From positions 1 through 64,000 of the forward strand of contig JBBRLS010000019.1 of the NCBI GenBank assembly GCA_038231215.1: a stretch of 64,000 nt of DNA, in the 5' to 3' direction. The notes beneath the pieces were generated by a model. It was not told where the DNA came from, did no database searches, and saw nothing but the letters and a program-made list of their open reading frames with translations. The translations under genes were made by a program, and so were the position numbers. Positions 9,501-18,674 of the stretch are shown here, in pieces. The stretch comes from Schlegelella_A sp038231215 (lineage in GTDB: Bacteria > Pseudomonadota > Gammaproteobacteria > Burkholderiales > Burkholderiaceae_C). How positions within the stretch are numbered: the first letter of the stretch is position 1; the number at the start of each line of letters is the position of its first letter.

Positions 9501-10140
9501 CGCGCGCGTCGTGCGCCTCGTGGTCGTCGGGGCCGAGAAACTGCACGCCGTGCGTCGCCACCACCGGCAAACGCAAGGTCGCGGCCAGCTCGACGGCGCC
9601 GCGCAACTGCGCTTCGCATCCGGGCATGCCGTTGCGCTGCACCTCGATGTAGAAGCGGTTACCGAACACGCCACGCGCCCGCTCGGCGAGCGCTCGCGCC
9701 CGTGGCGTATCGCCGGCCGCAAGCGCCTGTCCGATCGCGCCGCTCTCCGCGCCCGAGAGCACGATCAGGCCGTCGTGGCACTCGGCGAGCCACTCCCATT
9801 TGATCAATGCATGGCCGCGTTCGGCATTGCGCAGCCAGCCGCGCGAAAGCAGGTCGCAGCAGTTGAGATAGCCCTCGCGGTTCTGCGCCAGCACGAGAAG
9901 GTGGCTGGCCTGGCGTTCGCCGCCCTCGGGCTCGAGGCACAACTCGGCACCGATGATCGGCTTGACGCCGACAGCGCGCGCAGCGCTGTAGAACTTGACC
10001 GCGCCGAACAAATTGCTCAGGTCGGTGATGGCGAGGGCGCCTTGCCCGTCCGCGGCCGCAGCAGCCACCGCTTCGTCGATGCGCAAGGTTCCATCGGAAA
10101 CCGAATATTCGGTGTGAACGCGCAGGTGAACGAAAGACAT
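6583..10140 (-). CDS. dnaE: DNA polymerase III subunit alpha
   Basis: Replicative polymerase subunit. The 1185 residues show the N-terminal PHP domain (H-L-R-V-H-T-E-Y-S near residue 5), the palm with catalytic M-P-D403-F-D405-I-D matching E. coli Asp401/Asp403, and the later V-K-F-D-F-L-G-L block with the third acidic residue. An OB-fold follows near residue 1000. Length is close to E. coli DnaE (1160). It is divergent from egtB; the 85-base gap between them shows no clear promoter. Confidence 0.97.
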   Translation of the reverse strand: MSFVHLRVHTEYSVSDGTLRIDEAVAAAAADGQGALAITDLSNLFGAVKFYSAARAVGVKPIIGAELCLEPEGGERQASHLLVLAQNREGYLNCCDLLSRGWLRNAERGHALIKWEWLAECHDGLIVLSGAESGAIGQALAAGDTPRARALAERARGVFGNRFYIEVQRNGMPGCEAQLRGAVELAATLRLPVVATHGVQFLGPDDHEAHDARVCVAEGEMLANPKRIRRFSREQYFKSQAQMEALFADLPSALANSVEIARRCNLELVLGKPQLPDFATPCVDDVTVPMAEYFRIASHEGLEVRLGQLYPDTAAREQERLRYETRLDFEIETILKMGFPGYFLIVADFINWARANGCPVGPGRGSGAGSLVAYSLNITGLDPLRYGLLFERFLNPERVSMPDFDIDFCQANRDRVIDYVKAKYGRDAVSQIATFGTMAAKAALRDIGRVLGMSYGHVDSVAKLVPAPPGKTVTLRRPPPRGEDGEKADDGGVIYARREAPEIEQREKNEVEVAELLALAERVEGIVRNVGMHAGGVLIAPGRITDFCPLYMQPGSESAVSQFDKDDVEAIGLVKFDFLGLATLTILELAKDFIVARHPERAGFDYDKLPLDDAKVYAIFSEGRTESVFQFESGGMQRMLREAKPTRLEDLIALNAMFRPGPMENIPSFCLRKNGKETVTYPHPLLERVLGETYGIMVYQEQVMEAARLMGGYSLGGADLLRRAMGKKKLDEMAKHRAIFREGAAKKEIPVEVADEVFSLMLKFAGYGFNKSHAAAYSLLAYHTAWIKVHYAAEFFAANMTVELDNSDKLKALLVDARTFGVTIAPPDINAGTYRFEPVSERVVRYGLGAVKGTGQGAIEAIVAARDGTGSGPSGTSGEFTSLFDFCARVDRGRINRRVVEALIKSGAFDALGGERSSLLASVGLALDWADTQAAHADQGGLFDFGADAGDTHGASTQEPALVPAAPWSIKERLTLEKAALGFYLSGHLFDQSAAEVRRFAKIKLADVIDSREVMLLAGIVSDLRVVNGQRGRVAIFKLDDGSEAMEAVAHEELLNANRDLLKDDELVIVQGKVQPDRFSGGVRLNVQSVWDLAAARCRFGKYLRVEVNGSVPPVAEVLREFPSRRIVTEHGESPLGLAVRLALLREHASGEIDLGDSARFYPSEAALARWNAAATHGHAVVVYD

Positions 10141-10225
10141 GCTGGCATTCTAGAGAGGCCGCAACCCTGCGACAGACGCAGACACGCGACTTCCGTTAGG
10201 CTTGCCGACCGCGGGGGAATAAACG

Positions 10226-11521
<1,296 letters not shown>

Positions 11522-11530
11522 GCGCCATGC

Positions 11531-12238
11531 CTATGACATCAGCACGCCGAGCACGTCGGAATTGAACTCGCGCCGGTAGAGGATGTAGACGACGCCAGCG
11601 GTCGCGGCCATGAAAACGAGCGGCGAGAAGAACCAGCCGATCGCCGCGAACGAGAAGTAGTAGCCGCGCAGGCCGTCGTTGAAGGTCTCCGCCGCCATGC
11701 CGACGACGCGGCCCGCCTTGTCGGCGAAGGCTTCGCGCGACAGGTCCTCCTCGATGAAGAGCTTGGCCTCCGGTGCCGCGGCGACGAGCAGCGCGCCGAA
11801 GGTGTACTGGCGCATCGACCAGGTGAAGCGGAAGAAGGCGTAGACGAAGATCGCGAGCAGAAGCATGAGCTTCAGGTCGAACACCAGGCCGCTGGTGCGC
11901 GCCGCGAACGGCAGCTCGCGCGCCAGCTCGCTCGCCTTGTCGGCGGTGCCGAGCACGGCGAGCAATCCGCCGATGATGAGGATGGTCGTCGAGGCGAAGA
12001 ACGACGGGCTGGTCGACAGGTTCTGGATGACCACGCCGTCGATGACGCGAACCTCGCGGTACGTCGTTTGCAGCATCCATTGGCGTCGCACCCGATTGGT
12101 CGTGGCCAGCAACGAGGGCTGCTTGCCGACGCGGCGCCGGGCGAAGATCGCGTAGCCTGTCCACGCCAGAAAGAACAGAACCAGCGCGACCCAGTCGACC
12201 CACGGAAGGAGCGCCATCGCGCGGAGCGAAATGTCCAT
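11531..12238 (-). CDS. DUF599 family membrane protein
   Basis: A 235-residue inner-membrane protein of the DUF599 family, function unknown. Four hydrophobic segments are visible (about 10-26, 77-95, 115-135, 185-210), with the family's W-M-L-Q-T between the first two and R-F-T-W-S-M-R-Q-Y-T-F after the third. The start at 12238 follows the downstream ATG; the longer frame would run through the hairpin at 12257-12282 and reads as low-complexity sequence. It converges with egtB, 9 bases apart. Confidence 0.85.
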   Translation of the reverse strand: MDISLRAMALLPWVDWVALVLFFLAWTGYAIFARRRVGKQPSLLATTNRVRRQWMLQTTYREVRVIDGVVIQNLSTSPSFFASTTILIIGGLLAVLGTADKASELARELPFAARTSGLVFDLKLMLLLAIFVYAFFRFTWSMRQYTFGALLVAAAPEAKLFIEEDLSREAFADKAGRVVGMAAETFNDGLRGYYFSFAAIGWFFSPLVFMAATAGVVYILYRREFNSDVLGVLMS

Positions 12239-12256
12239 GGCCGCACTGTAACAAGC

Positions 12257-12282
12257 GTCCAGCGCGCCGCAGCGCGCTGGAC
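12257..12282 (-). terminator. Hairpin downstream of doxX
   Basis: A perfect 10-bp inverted repeat (GTCCAGCGCG / CGCGCTGGAC) with a 6-base loop lies 11 bases beyond the doxX stop. It is followed on the - strand by a short T-containing stretch (GCTTGTTAC). It probably terminates or trims the pirin-doxX transcript before the DUF599 gene. Confidence 0.6.
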
Positions 12283-12293
12283 ACGAGCCCGCA

Positions 12294-12731
12294 TCAGGCG
12301 ATCGAGTGCCGACCGCGCGTGCCGGCGCGCTGGCTCGAGCGGCCATCGAAGGCGATCGAGCCCGGCCCGAAGGCAGCGACCATCAGCATGCCGCCGGCGA
12401 CGGTGATGTTCTTCCAGAAGTTGAGGTACTGCTCCATGTACGAGGCTTGTTCGGCATCCCAGTAGTTGTGGAAGATGACGGCGGCGAGGATCGAGAAGCC
12501 GGCAAGCGCGAAGCCCGCCCAGCGTGCGAACAGGCCGAAGACGAGCATCAGTCCGCCGCCCAGCTCGACGGCGATCGTCAGCGCCGCGAGCACCGCGGGA
12601 AGGGGCAAGCCTTTGGACGCGATGTAGCCCGCCGTCCCTTCGAAGCCCATGACCTTTTCGAAGCCCGACATGACGAACATCAGGCCGAGCAGGATGCGGC
12701 CGACGAGGGCCACCTGGTTCTGGTATTGCAT
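12294..12731 (-). CDS. DoxX family membrane protein
   Basis: A 145-residue four-helix membrane protein of the DoxX family. It has the N-terminal L-V-G-R-I-L-L-G-L-M-F-V-M-S-G segment and the conserved V-E-L-G-G-G helix start. Family members are linked to thiol or redox stress and to quinone/sulfur chemistry, but no reaction can be assigned here. It follows pirin on the same strand by 39 bases, and the two are probably co-transcribed. A hairpin follows the stop. Confidence 0.88.
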   Translation of the reverse strand: MQYQNQVALVGRILLGLMFVMSGFEKVMGFEGTAGYIASKGLPLPAVLAALTIAVELGGGLMLVFGLFARWAGFALAGFSILAAVIFHNYWDAEQASYMEQYLNFWKNITVAGGMLMVAAFGPGSIAFDGRSSQRAGTRGRHSIA

Positions 12732-12770
12732 TCGAGATTCCTCTTTCAGGTTGGTTGAAGACAGTGAAAT

Positions 12771-13490
12771 TCAGGCGAGGTCGAAGACCAGCACCTCTGC
12801 GTCGGCGCCGCGGTCGATGCGCAGGCGCGATTCCTGTTGCAGTCCTGCGGCATCTCCCGTGCCCAAGCGTTGGCCGTTGACTTCGACCTCGCCACGCACG
12901 ACCTGCACCCAGGCCCTGCGCTTCGGGTCGAGCGGCAACTCGGCCGACTCGTCGCCGTCGAACAGGCCGGCCGAGATGGAGGCGTCGGCGTGAATGGCCA
13001 GCGACCCGTCGCGCCCGTCAGGCGAAGCGACGAGCCTGAGCTTGCCGCGCTTGCCTTGAGCGTCGAAATGCTTTTGCTCGTAGCTCGCCGGCAGGCCGCG
13101 CTCGCTGGGTTCGATCCAGATCTGCAGGAAGTGCGTCGTCGCGTCGGGCGCGTGGTTGAACTCGCTGTGCTGGACGCCGCGGCCGGCACTCATGCGCTGC
13201 ACGTCGCCGGGCCGGATCACGCCGCTCGGCGCGCCCTTGGCCTGGCCTGTGCCCATGCTGTCCTTGTGCGCCAGCTCGCCCTCGAGCACGTAGCTCACGA
13301 TCTCCATGTCGCGATGGCCGTGCGTGCCGAAGCCGCTGCCGGGGGTGATGCGGTCTTCGTTGATGACGCGCAGGTTGCCGAATCCCATGTGCGCGGGATC
13401 GTGATAGTCGGCGAACGAGAACGTATGGCAGCTCTTCAACCAGCCATGGTCGGCATAGCCGCGGTCGGACGATTTGCGAAGCGTGATCAT
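12771..13490 (-). CDS. Pirin family protein
   Basis: A 239-residue bicupin of the pirin family. The N-terminal cupin keeps the metal site: His57 and His59 in T-H-G-H-R-D-M-E and His108/Glu110 in Q-H-S-E. Bacterial pirins such as YhhW show quercetin 2,3-dioxygenase activity in vitro. It precedes doxX and is divergent from a LysR regulator, a common Burkholderiales arrangement suggesting LysR control. Substrate unknown. Confidence 0.9.
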   Translation of the reverse strand: MITLRKSSDRGYADHGWLKSCHTFSFADYHDPAHMGFGNLRVINEDRITPGSGFGTHGHRDMEIVSYVLEGELAHKDSMGTGQAKGAPSGVIRPGDVQRMSAGRGVQHSEFNHAPDATTHFLQIWIEPSERGLPASYEQKHFDAQGKRGKLRLVASPDGRDGSLAIHADASISAGLFDGDESAELPLDPKRRAWVQVVRGEVEVNGQRLGTGDAAGLQQESRLRIDRGADAEVLVFDLA

Positions 13491-13567
13491 TGCATTGCTC
13501 TTGTTTTCGAGGCTTTCAATGTAGGGACGAGCGCGGCCCGCGTGGCGGCGCTGCGTTGATGGCGTCG

Positions 13568-13582
13568 TTCAAATAAGATGAA
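13568..13582. promoter_or_regulatory. Candidate LysR-type operator (T-N11-A)
   Basis: TTCA-N7-TGAA is a 15-bp palindrome with the T-N11-A form of LysR-family boxes. It lies between the divergent pirin and lysR genes, 78 bases from the pirin start and 81 from the lysR start. It is the only short AT-rich dyad noticed in this 172-base gap. Binding is inferred. Confidence 0.45.
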
Positions 13583-13662
13583 TGCTTGCGCCGACGGCAT
13601 CTCCGGGTGCCGATGGCGTCGAACTCGAGGCGACACGTCAGCCGCAAGCACCACGTACCCCC

Positions 13663-14709
13663 ATGACCGATGCCCGCAGTGCCCTCACGCCCGATGCCCT
13701 GATGATGATGGACGCCATCGCCCGAAGCGGCAGCTTCGCGGCGGCGGCGCGCGAGCTCGGCAAGGTCCCGTCAGCGCTGACCTACAGCGTGCGCCAGCTC
13801 GAAGACGCGCTCGACGTGCTGCTCTTCGATCGCCGCTCGCGCCAGGCCACGCTCACCGCCGCGGGTCAGGAGTTGCTCGACGAAGGACGCCGCCTGCTCG
13901 AGGAGATCGACGCCGTCGCCAACCGCGTCAAGCGCGTCGCCACCGGCTGGGAGACGCAGTTGAGCATCGCCGTCGACGACGTGATCTCGCGCTCGACGAT
14001 GCTCGAGTTGTGCGAATCGTTCTACGCCTGCTCGGCGACGCTGGCACGAACGCCGCCGGCGTCGCGCGCTCCTGGCGCGGCGGGCGTCGCCATGCCGCCG
14101 GCGACGCGGCTTCGCTTGCGCGCCGAAGTGATGGCGGGCACCTGGGAGGCTCTGGTCACTGGCCAGGCCGACCTCGCGATCGGCGTCATGAGCAACCGCG
14201 AAGTGCCGAGCGGCGTCAGCGTCAAGGACCTCGGTCCCCTGCCCTTCGTCTTCGCCGTCGCGCCGCATCACGCTCTCGCCGCAGCCAGCGAGCCGCTATC
14301 CGACGCCGAGTTGATCCGCCATCGTGCCATCGCCGTCGCCGACTCGGCGCATCGGCTCACGCCGGTGACCGTCAACCTGCTGCCGGGGCAAGACGTGCTG
14401 ACGGTGAGCGACATGCGCGCCAAGATCGACGCCTTGCTGCGCTCGCTCGGTTGCGGCTTCGTTCCCGAGCCGATGGTGCGCGACCATATCGCCGCCGGGC
14501 GCCTCATGGTAAAGCGCGTGCAGCGCGATCGGCTCGAAGGACGCTTCGGCTACGCCTGGCGCACGCCGGCCGCGCCACGCCGAGGGACGGCGAAGAAGTC
14601 GCCGCCGGGTCTTGCCCTGCGCTGGTGGCTCGAACAGCTCGAAAGCCCGACGACCCGCAAGGCGCTGCTCGACCGGCATGGCAGTCGGGTCGGCGAGCGG
14701 ATCAAGTGA
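13663..14709 (+). CDS. LysR family transcriptional regulator
   Basis: A 348-residue LysR-type regulator. The N-terminal winged HTH (about 11-70) is clear: S-G-S-F-A-A-A-A-R-E-L-G-K-V-P-S-A-L-T-Y then L-F-D-R. The effector domain follows. An Ala/Pro-rich stretch of about 22 residues (near 125-147) interrupts the effector domain where relatives run directly from the first helix into T-R-L-R-L. The ATG at 13663 was chosen over an in-frame ATG at 13582 because the HTH begins right after it. The likely target is the divergent pirin-doxX pair. Confidence 0.88.
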   Translation: MTDARSALTPDALMMMDAIARSGSFAAAARELGKVPSALTYSVRQLEDALDVLLFDRRSRQATLTAAGQELLDEGRRLLEEIDAVANRVKRVATGWETQLSIAVDDVISRSTMLELCESFYACSATLARTPPASRAPGAAGVAMPPATRLRLRAEVMAGTWEALVTGQADLAIGVMSNREVPSGVSVKDLGPLPFVFAVAPHHALAAASEPLSDAELIRHRAIAVADSAHRLTPVTVNLLPGQDVLTVSDMRAKIDALLRSLGCGFVPEPMVRDHIAAGRLMVKRVQRDRLEGRFGYAWRTPAAPRRGTAKKSPPGLALRWWLEQLESPTTRKALLDRHGSRVGERIK

Positions 14710-14740
14710 CGGCCGGCGCGGGCGCGGGCGCGCACACGGC

Positions 14741-15634
14741 GTGAACAGCCGCTACGTCGGACGCTTTGCGCCCTCGCCGAGCGGAGCGCTGCACGCCGGC
14801 TCGCTGGTCGCGGCGCTCGCCTCTTGGCTCGACGCGCGGGCCCATGACGGGCGCTGGCTGGTTCGCATCGAGGACCTCGACACGCCGCGCAACGTCGACG
14901 GCGCGGCCGAGTTGATCCTCGGCCAGCTCCATCGCTGCAGACTCCACGCCGACGAAGCGCCGATCCGCCAATCGGCCCGCACTTCGCTCTACGCGCAGGC
15001 CCTCGAGAGCCTGCTCGCGGCCAACCTGGCCTACCCCTGCGGCTGCAGCCGGCGCGACCTCGCCCTTGCCGGCGCGCCGGACGGGGCCGCGCATCATCGT
15101 CATGCGGAGCGCATCTACCCGGGCACCTGCCGCGACGGCCTGCACGGCAAGGAGGCGCGATCGATCCGCCTGCGCACCGGCGGCGCAGGCAGCTTCGGCG
15201 GAATCGTCGAATGGAGCGATCGGCGCCTCGGAGCCATGCGACAAGACGTTGCCGCCGAGGTCGGCGACTTCGTGCTGAAGCGTGCCGACGGCGTGTGGGC
15301 CTACCAGCTCGCCGTCGTCGTCGACGACGCCGCACAGGGGGTCACCGACGTCGTGCGCGGCGAGGATCTGGCCAGCAACACGGCGCGGCAGATCCTGCTG
15401 CAGCGCCTTCTCGGCCTGCCGACGCCGCGCTATCTGCACACGCCGCTGGTGCTTGCCGCCAGTGGCGACAAGCTTTCCAAGCAGACCGGGGCCGTGCCGC
15501 TGGCCCTCGACGATCCGCTCGCCGCGCTTCGTACGGCGGGCGGCGTTCTCGGACTCGCGGCCCAGGGCACGGGCCTTGCTGAATGGCTCGCGTCGGCGGT
15601 CGCGGATTGGCGACGCCGCTGGCCGCTGCCCTGA
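14741..15634 (+). CDS. gluQ: Glutamyl-Q tRNA(Asp) synthetase
   Basis: GluQRS attaches glutamate to queuosine at the wobble base of tRNA-Asp. The 297 residues show a truncated class I synthetase: F-A-P-S-P-S-G-A-L-H-A-G-S-L (HIGH-type), a zinc site Cys100/Cys102/Tyr126/Cys130 in the same order as E. coli GluQRS, and K-L-S-K-Q as the KMSKS equivalent. There is no anticodon-binding domain, which separates it from GltX. The start is GTG at 14741. Confidence 0.93.
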   Translation: MNSRYVGRFAPSPSGALHAGSLVAALASWLDARAHDGRWLVRIEDLDTPRNVDGAAELILGQLHRCRLHADEAPIRQSARTSLYAQALESLLAANLAYPCGCSRRDLALAGAPDGAAHHRHAERIYPGTCRDGLHGKEARSIRLRTGGAGSFGGIVEWSDRRLGAMRQDVAAEVGDFVLKRADGVWAYQLAVVVDDAAQGVTDVVRGEDLASNTARQILLQRLLGLPTPRYLHTPLVLAASGDKLSKQTGAVPLALDDPLAALRTAGGVLGLAAQGTGLAEWLASAVADWRRRWPLP

Positions 15635-15698
15635 CCACCGCGCACGTCGTCGTCGGCTGGCATCATTCGTGGTTTCGCCAACCCGAAAGCTCTCCTCC

Positions 15699-16046
15699 AT
15701 GCAAACGACTCCTTCCGGCCTCCAATATGACGACACCATCGCCGGCACCGGCAAGCGCGCCGAAGCCGGCGTGCCGGTATCGGTGCATTACACGGGCTGG
15801 CTGTACGAGAACGGCGTCAAGGGCGACAAGTTCGATTCGAGCAAGGAACGCAACGATCCCTTCGAGTTCGACCTCGGTGCCGGGCGCGTCATCAAGGGCT
15901 GGGACGAAGGCGTGCAAGGCATGCTGGAAGGCGGCACGCGCGTGCTCGTCATTCCACCCGAGCTTGGCTACGGCGCGCGCGGTGCCGGCGGCGTGATCCC
16001 GCCGAACGCGACGCTGATGTTCGAAGTCGAGCTGCTGCGCGCCTGA
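15699..16046 (+). CDS. FKBP-type peptidyl-prolyl cis-trans isomerase
   Basis: A single-domain FKBP of 115 residues with no signal peptide, so probably cytoplasmic. It has V-H-Y-T-G-W-L, F-D-S-S, F-D-L-G-A-G-R-V-I-K-G-W-D-E-G, I-P-P-E-L-G-Y-G and the closing F-E-V-E-L-L. These are the catalytic-pocket motifs of the family. The ATG at 15699 gives the standard short form starting at the T-P-S-G-L-Q strand. It is 64 bases after gluQ and 19 before the transglutaminase gene. Confidence 0.94.
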   Translation: MQTTPSGLQYDDTIAGTGKRAEAGVPVSVHYTGWLYENGVKGDKFDSSKERNDPFEFDLGAGRVIKGWDEGVQGMLEGGTRVLVIPPELGYGARGAGGVIPPNATLMFEVELLRA

Positions 16047-16065
16047 GAATCCGCGAGGCCGCACC

Positions 16066-16950
16066 ATGCCGGTTCGCTACGACATCGTCCACACGACGGT
16101 CTACCGCTATCGCCAGCCGGTGACCTTCGGCGAGCACCGGGTGATGTTCCGGCCGCGCGACAGCCACGACCTGCGCGTGCTCGCCACCGACCTCGACGTG
16201 AGCCCTGATGCCGACGTGCGCATGATCCAGGACCCGCTGTCGAACTCGGTGGCGCTGGTGCAGCCGCTCGAGAAGGCCGACACGCTGCAGATCGTCTGCA
16301 GCTTCTCGATCGAGCATGCGCATTCGATGAACCTCGAGCTGCCGCTCTCGCCGAGCGCCGAGATCTTTCCCTTCGCCTACACGCTCGAGGAGCGCTACGA
16401 CCTCGAGCACTATCTGCGCCCCTACCACGACGACCCGGACGGCCTGCTCACGTCCTGGGCGCGCCAGTTCATGCGCACCGACGGGCCGACCGGAACGCGC
16501 GCGCTGCTGATCGCGATGAACCAGAACATCCGGGAAAAATTCAGGTATCTGGCGCGCGACGAGGAAGGCACGCAGCAGCCGCTAGAGACGCTCGAGCTCG
16601 GCAGCGGCTCGTGTCGTGACTTCGCCCTGCTGATGATGGAAGCGGCACGACGCCTGGGCGTGGCGACGCGCTTCGTCTCGGGCTATCTCTACGACCCGGC
16701 GCTCGACGGCGGCGACGACGTCGGTCGCACGGTCGGCGCGGGCTACACGCACGCCTGGCTCCAAGCCTATCTGCCGGGTGCCGGCTGGGTGCCTTTCGAT
16801 CCGACCAACAACCTGCTCGGCGGCACGCAACTCATCCGCGTCGGCGTCGCCCGCGATCCTTCGCAAGCGGCGCCGATCTCCGGAAGCTGGTTCGGCGAGA
16901 CCGGCGACTATCTCGGCATGGACGTGTCGGTCACCGTGCAGCGGCGCTGA
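16066..16950 (+). CDS. Transglutaminase-like family protein
   Basis: A 294-residue protein with the bacterial transglutaminase-like N-terminal domain (Y-D-I-V-H-T-T-V-Y-R-Y) and a papain-like transglutaminase core. The catalytic triad is visible: Cys183 in G-S-G-S-C-R-D-F, His229 in Y-T-H-A-W and Asp245 in F-D-P-T-N-N. No signal peptide is present. Bacterial members act as proteases or amidases more often than cross-linkers; the substrate is unknown. It ends just before a terminator shared with convergent rhlE. Confidence 0.88.
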   Translation: MPVRYDIVHTTVYRYRQPVTFGEHRVMFRPRDSHDLRVLATDLDVSPDADVRMIQDPLSNSVALVQPLEKADTLQIVCSFSIEHAHSMNLELPLSPSAEIFPFAYTLEERYDLEHYLRPYHDDPDGLLTSWARQFMRTDGPTGTRALLIAMNQNIREKFRYLARDEEGTQQPLETLELGSGSCRDFALLMMEAARRLGVATRFVSGYLYDPALDGGDDVGRTVGAGYTHAWLQAYLPGAGWVPFDPTNNLLGGTQLIRVGVARDPSQAAPISGSWFGETGDYLGMDVSVTVQRR

Positions 16951-16980
16951 AAAGAAAACGCCGCCTCGAGGGCGGCGTTC
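16951..16980 (-). terminator. Rho-independent terminator of rhlE
   Basis: A 9-bp GC-rich stem (AACGCCGCC / GGCGGCGTT, 16957-16965 and 16971-16979) has a 5-base loop. It is followed on the - strand by TTTTCTTTT, giving a classic intrinsic terminator for rhlE, whose stop is 18 bases upstream. The same stem can also act on the + strand for the transglutaminase gene, with a poorer T-run. Confidence 0.85.
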
Positions 16981-16998
16981 AATGTGATCAAGCTCGCG

Positions 16999-18417
16999 TC
17001 AGCGGGCGAAACCACCCGGACGCGGGCGCGCGGGCGGCTTGCCACGTGCCTTGAAGGGCGCGGGGCCGGGCCGAGCCGGCCCGCGACGCTCGTCGCGAAC
17101 AGGCAAGGCGCGATCGAAAGGATTGCCGCGCGCTGCGGCACGGGCCGGGCCGTCGCTGCCGCGGTGCTCGACCGGGCGACGCGGATCGGCGCGGCGCGGC
17201 GCGCGATCGGGCGCGCGCGAGGCGGGTCCGCTCGCGTGCATCTTCGGCGCCGGCGACTTGGGCTCGAGGCCGCCGATCGTCGCGACCGGAATCGCCTGCG
17301 TCGTGAACTGCTGGATGCGGCGGATCATGCCCGTGTCCATGCGCTCGGCCAGCGTCACCGCCAGGCCGTTGACACCGGCGCGTCCGGTGCGGCCGATGCG
17401 GTGCACGTAGTCTTCCGGCTTCATCGGCAGGCCGTAGTTGACGACGTGGCTGATCGTGCGCACATCGATGCCGCGCGCCGCGACGTCGGTGGCGACGAGG
17501 ATCTTGAGCTTGCGGTCGCGCAGGCCTTGCAACACGCGATTGCGCCGCCCTTGCGGATGGCCGCCGTGAAGCGAGGCGACGTGGTGGCCCATGTCGGCCA
17601 GGCGGTCGGCCAGCCAGTCGGCGTCGCGCTGCGTGCTCGTGAAGACGAGCGCCTGTTCCATCTCGCGCTGCGTCAGGATGTGGTCGAGCAGCGCGTTCTT
17701 GTGCGCGGCGTTGTCGGCCCAGTGCAGGCGCTGCTCGATGTTGGCGTGCGTGTCGGTGTGCGAGGCGACCTCGACCTTCTGCGGGTCGCGCAGCAGGCTC
17801 CTCGCCAGGCCGCCGACGTTGCCGAGGAAGGTGGCGCTGTACATCACCGTCTGGCGCGCCTTCGGCACGTGATCGGCGATGGTGCGGATGTCGTCGATGA
17901 AGCCCATGTCGAGCATGCGGTCGGCTTCGTCGAGCACGAACATCTCGACGTTGCCGAGCTCGGCCTTGCCGCTTTGCAGGTGGTCGAGCAGCCGGCCCGG
18001 CGTCGCGATCAGGATGTCGAGCGGGCCGCGCAGCGCCTTGAGCTGCGCGCCATAGGGCACGCCGCCGACGACAGTCGAGACGCGCAGGCCCCCGACGTGG
18101 CGGCCATAGACGTCGGCGGCCTTGGCGATCTGGATCGCCAGCTCGCGCGTCGGCGTCAGCACGAGGATGCGCGGGCCGTAGGTCGTGCCCTTGTCGCGCC
18201 GCTTGCTCGCATCGCCGCGCGCCAGCAGCACGCGTTGCAGCGCGGGCAGGAGGAAGGAGGCAGTCTTGCCGCTGCCGGTGGCGGCGGCGACCATCAGGTC
18301 GGCGCCGGCCATGGCCGGCGGGATGGCGGCCGCTTGCACGGTCGTCGGCGCGTCGTAGCCGGCATCGGCCAGGGCGCGCGTCAGGGCGTCAGGGAGGCCC
18401 AAGGATTCGAAAGTCAT
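16999..18417 (-). CDS. rhlE: DEAD-box ATP-dependent RNA helicase, RhlE type
   Basis: A 472-residue DEAD-box helicase with the Q motif (F-E-S-L-G-L then P-T-T-V-Q), Walker A A-T-G-S-G-K-T (46-52), P-T-R-E-L-A, D-E-A-D (163-166), S-A-T and H-R-I-G-R-T-G-R. The C-terminal 80-90 residues are Arg/Pro/Gly-rich and likely bind RNA. The start at 18417 precedes the Q motif by a few residues. A 257-base leader separates it from orn and contains an inverted repeat. Confidence 0.92.
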   Translation of the reverse strand: MTFESLGLPDALTRALADAGYDAPTTVQAAAIPPAMAGADLMVAAATGSGKTASFLLPALQRVLLARGDASKRRDKGTTYGPRILVLTPTRELAIQIAKAADVYGRHVGGLRVSTVVGGVPYGAQLKALRGPLDILIATPGRLLDHLQSGKAELGNVEMFVLDEADRMLDMGFIDDIRTIADHVPKARQTVMYSATFLGNVGGLARSLLRDPQKVEVASHTDTHANIEQRLHWADNAAHKNALLDHILTQREMEQALVFTSTQRDADWLADRLADMGHHVASLHGGHPQGRRNRVLQGLRDRKLKILVATDVAARGIDVRTISHVVNYGLPMKPEDYVHRIGRTGRAGVNGLAVTLAERMDTGMIRRIQQFTTQAIPVATIGGLEPKSPAPKMHASGPASRAPDRAPRRADPRRPVEHRGSDGPARAAARGNPFDRALPVRDERRGPARPGPAPFKARGKPPARPRPGGFAR

Positions 18418-18570
18418 GATGTCTTCTCTGTCGTCGAACGCGAGCGCCGCCGCTTGCGCGCGGCAACGCTCGGGCACCTGCCGTGGCGGGTGCAAGGTCG
18501 CGGTCCGCTTCAGCGGTGGGGTGCGACGGCATCGCCGCCGACCAGCGCAGAATTCGGCAACTCGAGGCCG

Positions 18571-18618
18571 AGACGGTCAGAGGGGATGAGCGAATCGCCG
18601 AACGACGTTTGACCGTCT
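18571..18618 (-). promoter_or_regulatory. Inverted repeat in the rhlE leader
   Basis: A perfect 9-bp inverted repeat (AGACGGTCA / TGACCGTCT) is separated by 30 bases within the 257-base gap before rhlE. A TAGAAT hexamer with a weak TTGCGG 18 bases upstream of it lies just beyond on the - strand and could be the promoter, placing the repeat in the 5' leader. Leader structure is common in helicase genes controlled at RNA level. This is inference. The rest of the gap shows no gene. Confidence 0.35.
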
Positions 18619-18674
18619 TTCGGCAAGCCTTCGATTCTACATCGGTTTGCTGCAGCGCCGCAATCCTGCAAGCC

